From: Acidobacteriota bacterium
GTDB lineage: Bacteria > Acidobacteriota > Vicinamibacteria > Vicinamibacterales > UBA2999
NCBI GenBank assembly: GCA_030697165.1
Contig: JAUYQQ010000022.1
Coordinates: forward strand, 62,001-126,000
Reading direction: 5' to 3'
Length of the DNA: 64,000 nucleotides
This document shows, piece by piece, positions 61,149 to 64,000 of the stretch. Both the position numbers and the translations under genes were made by a program. Below the pieces are notes generated by a model. It saw only the letters and a program-made list of their open reading frames with translations. It made no database searches and was not told where the DNA came from. Within the stretch, counting starts at the first letter, position 1. Every line of letters begins with the position of its first letter.

Positions 61149-61892
61149 TCATTGAGGTTGGATTATGGCCGATCGGCCCTTCAGCAGCAGCGCGACACCT
61201 GCCGCCACGACTGCCAGCGAGGCCAAATGCGCTACTGTCAACGGCCCGAACATTCGCTCGTTCACTCGAACGAACTCGATTAGAAAGCGGGTTAGTCCGG
61301 CAAGCGCGAAGTACGCTCCCAGGACAACTCGATCGCTGCATTGGCGGCGACGCCACACCAACAGTGCCCAGCCAATAGCGAACAGCGCGATGGCCTCGTA
61401 GAGCTGCGTCGGATGAACGCGTTCGAGCGTCGGCGGTAGGCCTTCAGGAAAAGCTACGGCCCAGGGCAGATCGCTGACCTTGCCGTAATCGTCCCCAACC
61501 AGAAAGCAGCCGATTCGCCCGATCGCATGGCCTATCGCCAGGGCTGGGGAAGCCGCCGCAAGGGTGGCGAGAAGCGGCAGCCGCTTCCGGCGAATCACGA
61601 GCAGGCCCGCCGCGAGCCCTCCGGCAAAACCACCGAACCAGCTCAATCCACCGCGTGAAAGAAGGAGCGACAGGAATGGTGCACTGCCGGCAAACTCGAC
61701 AGCCCACCACAGCTTCGCGCCGAACAGGCCGCCGAAGATCCCAGCGAACGCCGCGTCGGTCGTGTCCTGCGGCAGACCGGCTCGGTTCAACTCGCGCCGA
61801 AATACCCACAATCCCACGAGCGCACCAATCGCGACGAGAACGCCAAAGCTGGTGATCTCGAAGCCCCCGATGCGAAAGAGGACGGGATAGAT
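61149..61892 (-). CDS. lgt: Prolipoprotein diacylglyceryl transferase, probable ATC start
   Basis: 247 residues if begun at ATC 61892: IYPVLFRIGGFEITSFGVLV is the normal Lgt N-terminus. Membrane helices follow, with GGLSWFGGFAGGLAAGLLVI, the signature GHAIGRIGCFLVGDDYGK (catalytic His-Gly-Arg region) and RVHPTQLYEAIALFAIGWAL. Lgt attaches diacylglycerol to the Cys of prolipoproteins. There is no ATG, GTG or TTG before GTG 61817, which would remove the first helix, while AGGAGG lies 5 nt before the ATC. It is the second copy type often carried in metal-resistance islands. Confidence 0.8.
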   Translation of the reverse strand: MYPVLFRIGGFEITSFGVLVAIGALVGLWVFRRELNRAGLPQDTTDAAFAGIFGGLFGAKLWWAVEFAGSAPFLSLLLSRGGLSWFGGFAGGLAAGLLVIRRKRLPLLATLAAASPALAIGHAIGRIGCFLVGDDYGKVSDLPWAVAFPEGLPPTLERVHPTQLYEAIALFAIGWALLVWRRRQCSDRVVLGAYFALAGLTRFLIEFVRVNERMFGPLTVAHLASLAVVAAGVALLLKGRSAIIQPQ

Positions 61893-61901
61893 AACCGCCT
61901 C

Positions 61902-62753
61902 CTATTGCGCCGGGCGTCTCGCGCGGCTCGACGTGTGTGAATGCCGGATCTTCCAGCCCTCCGCCGTCTTCACCAGCATCAGCGTCTCGAGCCCCTCCGA
62001 GTCGAGCATCCGCTCGCCCATCTTGGCCTTGATGGTGTAACGCGACGTCGCATAGGCCGATTCCCCCCCGGGCATGAGCGTGACCTTGGTATCGGTGTGG
62101 CCGAACTCCAGGTTCTCAAAAGCCTTGAGCTCCGGACCCAGGTGACGATCGCGATAGTCGGCCCACCCGTTGTTGATGCCGGTGCCTTCGTAAATTGTGA
62201 CGTCGGGATGATAGAAAGGCGCCAGCTTGGTCACGTCCTTGGTCAGGAACGCCGCATCGTAGCCCTTCAACCATGCGGCAATGCCAGCCGCGTCGTTCGG
62301 GACGCCCTGCGCGGCCGCGTCGGCCAATTTCGTCACCGGGCCCGGACGTTTGCCACCGGCCGGCTCCACCCAGGCCGTGTGCGTGCCATCGGCGAAGTGT
62401 TGGTGCGCCTTCCAGGCGATTTCAGTGCCGCCCTGCGGATTGCGGGCGCGGAAGAAGAAATCCGCGGACTCCTTTACAGGAATATTGCGCTTCCAGGTAA
62501 TCGCCACGATGCGATCGCCGTTCTTCTCGACTTCGAAGGTCTCGCCCCCCATTTTCTCCACTTCGAGGACGGTGACCCCATCAGGAATCTCCAGGCGAAC
62601 GGACGTTGTCGCAACCGTGCCTTCCGTGGGAACGCGAACCGAGTAGCGCTCTTCAGCGCCGGGCTTGGACTCCCGAGGCCGGACTCCTACGTGAGCCGCC
62701 GCCAGTGAGGGTAAGGTCAGGAATAGGGTCAGAGCAGAAAGCGTTCGCATCAT
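61902..62753 (-). CDS. YcnI-like (DUF1775) domain fused to SnoaL/NTF2-like domain
   Basis: 283 residues. Signal peptide MMRTLSALTLFLTLPSLAAA, mature start HVGVRPRESKPGAEERYSVR; DUF1775/YcnI proteins bind copper through an N-terminal His exposed in this way, with a Trp (FVITWKR-like AITWKRNIPV here). After WVEPAGGKRPGPVTK the C-terminal 130 residues (AAWLKGYDAAFLTKDVTKLA, ESAYATSRYTIKAKMGERML, GWKIRHSHTSSR) are an NTF2/SnoaL-like domain. The combination suggests a periplasmic copper-handling protein. It ends 9 bp before the lgt start. Confidence 0.75.
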   Translation of the reverse strand: MMRTLSALTLFLTLPSLAAAHVGVRPRESKPGAEERYSVRVPTEGTVATTSVRLEIPDGVTVLEVEKMGGETFEVEKNGDRIVAITWKRNIPVKESADFFFRARNPQGGTEIAWKAHQHFADGTHTAWVEPAGGKRPGPVTKLADAAAQGVPNDAAGIAAWLKGYDAAFLTKDVTKLAPFYHPDVTIYEGTGINNGWADYRDRHLGPELKAFENLEFGHTDTKVTLMPGGESAYATSRYTIKAKMGERMLDSEGLETLMLVKTAEGWKIRHSHTSSRARRPAQ

Positions 62754-62771
62754 CGAATATCTCCTCAGTCG

Positions 62772-63104
62772 CTACTTGGTTGCGGGATCCGCGCCGAGCT
62801 CGATGACCTTGGCGATCGACTTGTCGTCGTTGTCGTCGGTCACTGCCGTCACTACTATCCTCATGCCGACTTTGACGTCGGAGGCCTTCATGGCCTTCTT
62901 GGCACGAAGGAACTTGGTGTCTTTGTTGATGCCGACGGTGGCGTCCTTGCCATCCGGGCTCTTGAGCATGACGTGATCCGCGGCCGCCATTGTCACCGTG
63001 CCCATGATCTTGTGCTCGTGGCCAGGATGCGCCATCGTTACGCCGCCCAAGGCCATTGTCATCACAGCTAAAGCCATCGTTGCCAACATCAATCGTCTCG
63101 TCAT
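62772..63104 (-). CDS. Small periplasmic protein with OB-like domain (DUF5666-type)
   Basis: 110 residues from ATG 63104. Signal MTRRLMLATMALAVMTMALGGVTMA, then HPGHEHKIMGTVTMAAADHV, a His-rich start and small beta-barrel (MLKSPDGKDATVGINKDTKF, VGMRIVVTAVTDDNDDKSIA). Proteins like this accompany copper-resistance genes. Metal binding through HPGHEH is plausible. Confidence 0.65.
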   Translation of the reverse strand: MTRRLMLATMALAVMTMALGGVTMAHPGHEHKIMGTVTMAAADHVMLKSPDGKDATVGINKDTKFLRAKKAMKASDVKVGMRIVVTAVTDDNDDKSIAKVIELGADPATK

Positions 63105-63127
63105 CGTTGCTCCTTTAACCGCCAACC

Positions 63128-63976
63128 CTAGAACCACGTTCGCACGCCGGCCACCAAACGCCACCCGCCGATATCGTGGCCGGCTTCGGTGGAGAAATCG
63201 GCGGTGCCGCCGAACTCACGGTGCCAGACTGCGCCGAGGTACGGAGCGAACTCGCGTCGCACCTCGTAGCGCAACCGGAGCCCGGTTTCCACCGCACTGA
63301 GTCCCGCCCCGAGACCTCGTTCCGGAATGGATTTACCGTAGAACGTCAGCTCGACCAGCGGCTGCAACACCAGGCGGTTGGTGATCAGCATCTCGTACTC
63401 GGCTTCGAACCGGGCCATCGTCGCTGCTGATTCGCCGACGTAGAGCGTCGCCTGTATTTCGAACCACTGCGGCGCGAGCCCCTGAATGCCGACCGTCGCC
63501 CAGGTCTGACCAGGGCCTGGGCGAAAATCCTGTCGCACCCCGGCCACCACATCCCACCACCTGGAGAACGAGTGGCCGTAAGTGAGGTGAACTTCGGCCT
63601 CTTCAAGGCTGGAACCCTCGGAGGCGCCTTCGGAATGAATCCAGACTCGATTCACATCGCCACCGACCCACGACTTGATGTCCCAGATGCCGCCCTTGGT
63701 GTCGCCTGACACTTGCCATTCCAGTTGGTCGAACAGGACCGAGTAGTTGATGGCGCGGTCATGAACGGTGTGGCCGTGGAGGTCTTGCGGAAAGGCGGCG
63801 GCGCGATCCTCATCTGTAACCGGTGGAATAGGAGTCGCAGGCTCGCCCGATACGTTTTGAGCAGGCGCTGCGGGCGGCATGACATGGCCGGCATGAGGGT
63901 CAGGCGGCGTCTCTTGGGCAGAGGCAGCTCGAGCCGAGCAGACGATCAGAAGCAACAGGAGACCGGTGCGGATCAT
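63128..63976 (-). CDS. copB: Copper resistance outer-membrane protein CopB/PcoB
   Basis: 282 residues with signal peptide (LLLLLIVCSARAASA), a His/Met-containing N-terminal segment (PHAGHVMPPAAPAQN, HGHTVHDRAINYSVLFDQLE) and the CopB beta-barrel: GTSFSRWWDVVAGVRQDFRP-like (FSRWWDVVAGVRQDFRPGPG), WFEIQATLYVG, EMLITNRLVLQPLVEL, GLRLRYEVRREFAPYLGAVW and a terminal VRTWF typical of outer-membrane proteins. It takes part in periplasmic copper resistance with CopA. Overlaps the preceding gene by 3-4 bp. Confidence 0.9.
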   Translation of the reverse strand: MIRTGLLLLLIVCSARAASAQETPPDPHAGHVMPPAAPAQNVSGEPATPIPPVTDEDRAAAFPQDLHGHTVHDRAINYSVLFDQLEWQVSGDTKGGIWDIKSWVGGDVNRVWIHSEGASEGSSLEEAEVHLTYGHSFSRWWDVVAGVRQDFRPGPGQTWATVGIQGLAPQWFEIQATLYVGESAATMARFEAEYEMLITNRLVLQPLVELTFYGKSIPERGLGAGLSAVETGLRLRYEVRREFAPYLGAVWHREFGGTADFSTEAGHDIGGWRLVAGVRTWF

Positions 63977-64000
63977 TCTTCGACCCGCACTTCCCGGAAC
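63973..64000 (-). CDS. C-terminal end of the upstream gene, probably copA
   Basis: Only eight codons and the stop are in the window: FREVRVEE then TGA, with the copB ATG overlapping the stop (ATGA). In copper operons copA (multicopper oxidase) directly precedes copB, which is the reason for this call. The fragment itself is too short to identify. Confidence 0.4.

Overview
The window reads as high-GC bacterial chromosome. Lipoproteins starting Cys-Gly-Gly-Gly, a large quinoprotein dehydrogenase, secreted TPR and EF-hand proteins and the dispersed intergenic repeats suggest an Acidobacteriota (Vicinamibacteria-like) genome. That assignment is inference from gene style; no rRNA or other marker gene is present.

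Layout. (1) 1-3.2 kb, minus strand: the edge of a phage or phage-satellite-like element (RHH regulator, AlpA-like HTH, small coiled protein, RepA-type ATPase, hypothetical, and a terminase large subunit cut by the window edge). (2) 3.4-20.0 kb: ordinary chromosome with a lipoprotein, tRNA-Arg(ACG), an EF-hand protein, a PQQ dehydrogenase, a TPR protein, a Cys-rich protein, tadA, a collapsed hybrid histidine kinase, a membrane protease, a penicillin/AHL acylase, a Na+/H+ antiporter, an AI-2E family transporter, a YihY protein and tRNA-Ser(CGA). This stretch holds four arrays of one 18-bp repeat family, a REPIN-like nested palindrome and other dispersed repeats. (3) 20.1-34.2 kb, plus strand, directly after tRNA-Ser: a defence block with a helicase-nuclease fusion, two small unknown genes, a tightly coupled type I restriction operon hsdM-hsdS-[HEPN-like gene]-hsdR, and a second very large helicase. 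(4) 34.4-44.6 kb, minus strand: a sigma factor, HTH and DUF932 genes typical of conjugative elements, two pseudogenes, an HNH protein, and a complete ABC-three-component (ABC-3C) conflict system (Rad50-like ATPase, middle component, nuclease effector). (5) 45.0-59.9 kb, minus strand: a near-complete trb/VirB-type conjugative type IV secretion operon. (6) 60.0-64.0 kb: a truncated second sigma gene, then a copper/metal-associated cluster (DUF4198, lgt, DUF1775-SnoaL fusion, small periplasmic protein, copB, end of probable copA).

Regions 3-5, and perhaps 6, are read as one integrative conjugative element sitting against tRNA-Ser, with cargo that defends the cell and perhaps supplies copper resistance. 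No integrase, canonical relaxase or second attachment site was recognised, so the ends are not defined. The same bipartite ECF-like promoter (TGTAAGG, 16 bp, CGTTCA) lies upstream of the T4SS operon and of the 38.9-kb operon. The element encodes its own ECF-like sigma factor, which suggests one dedicated regulator switches on the transfer genes.
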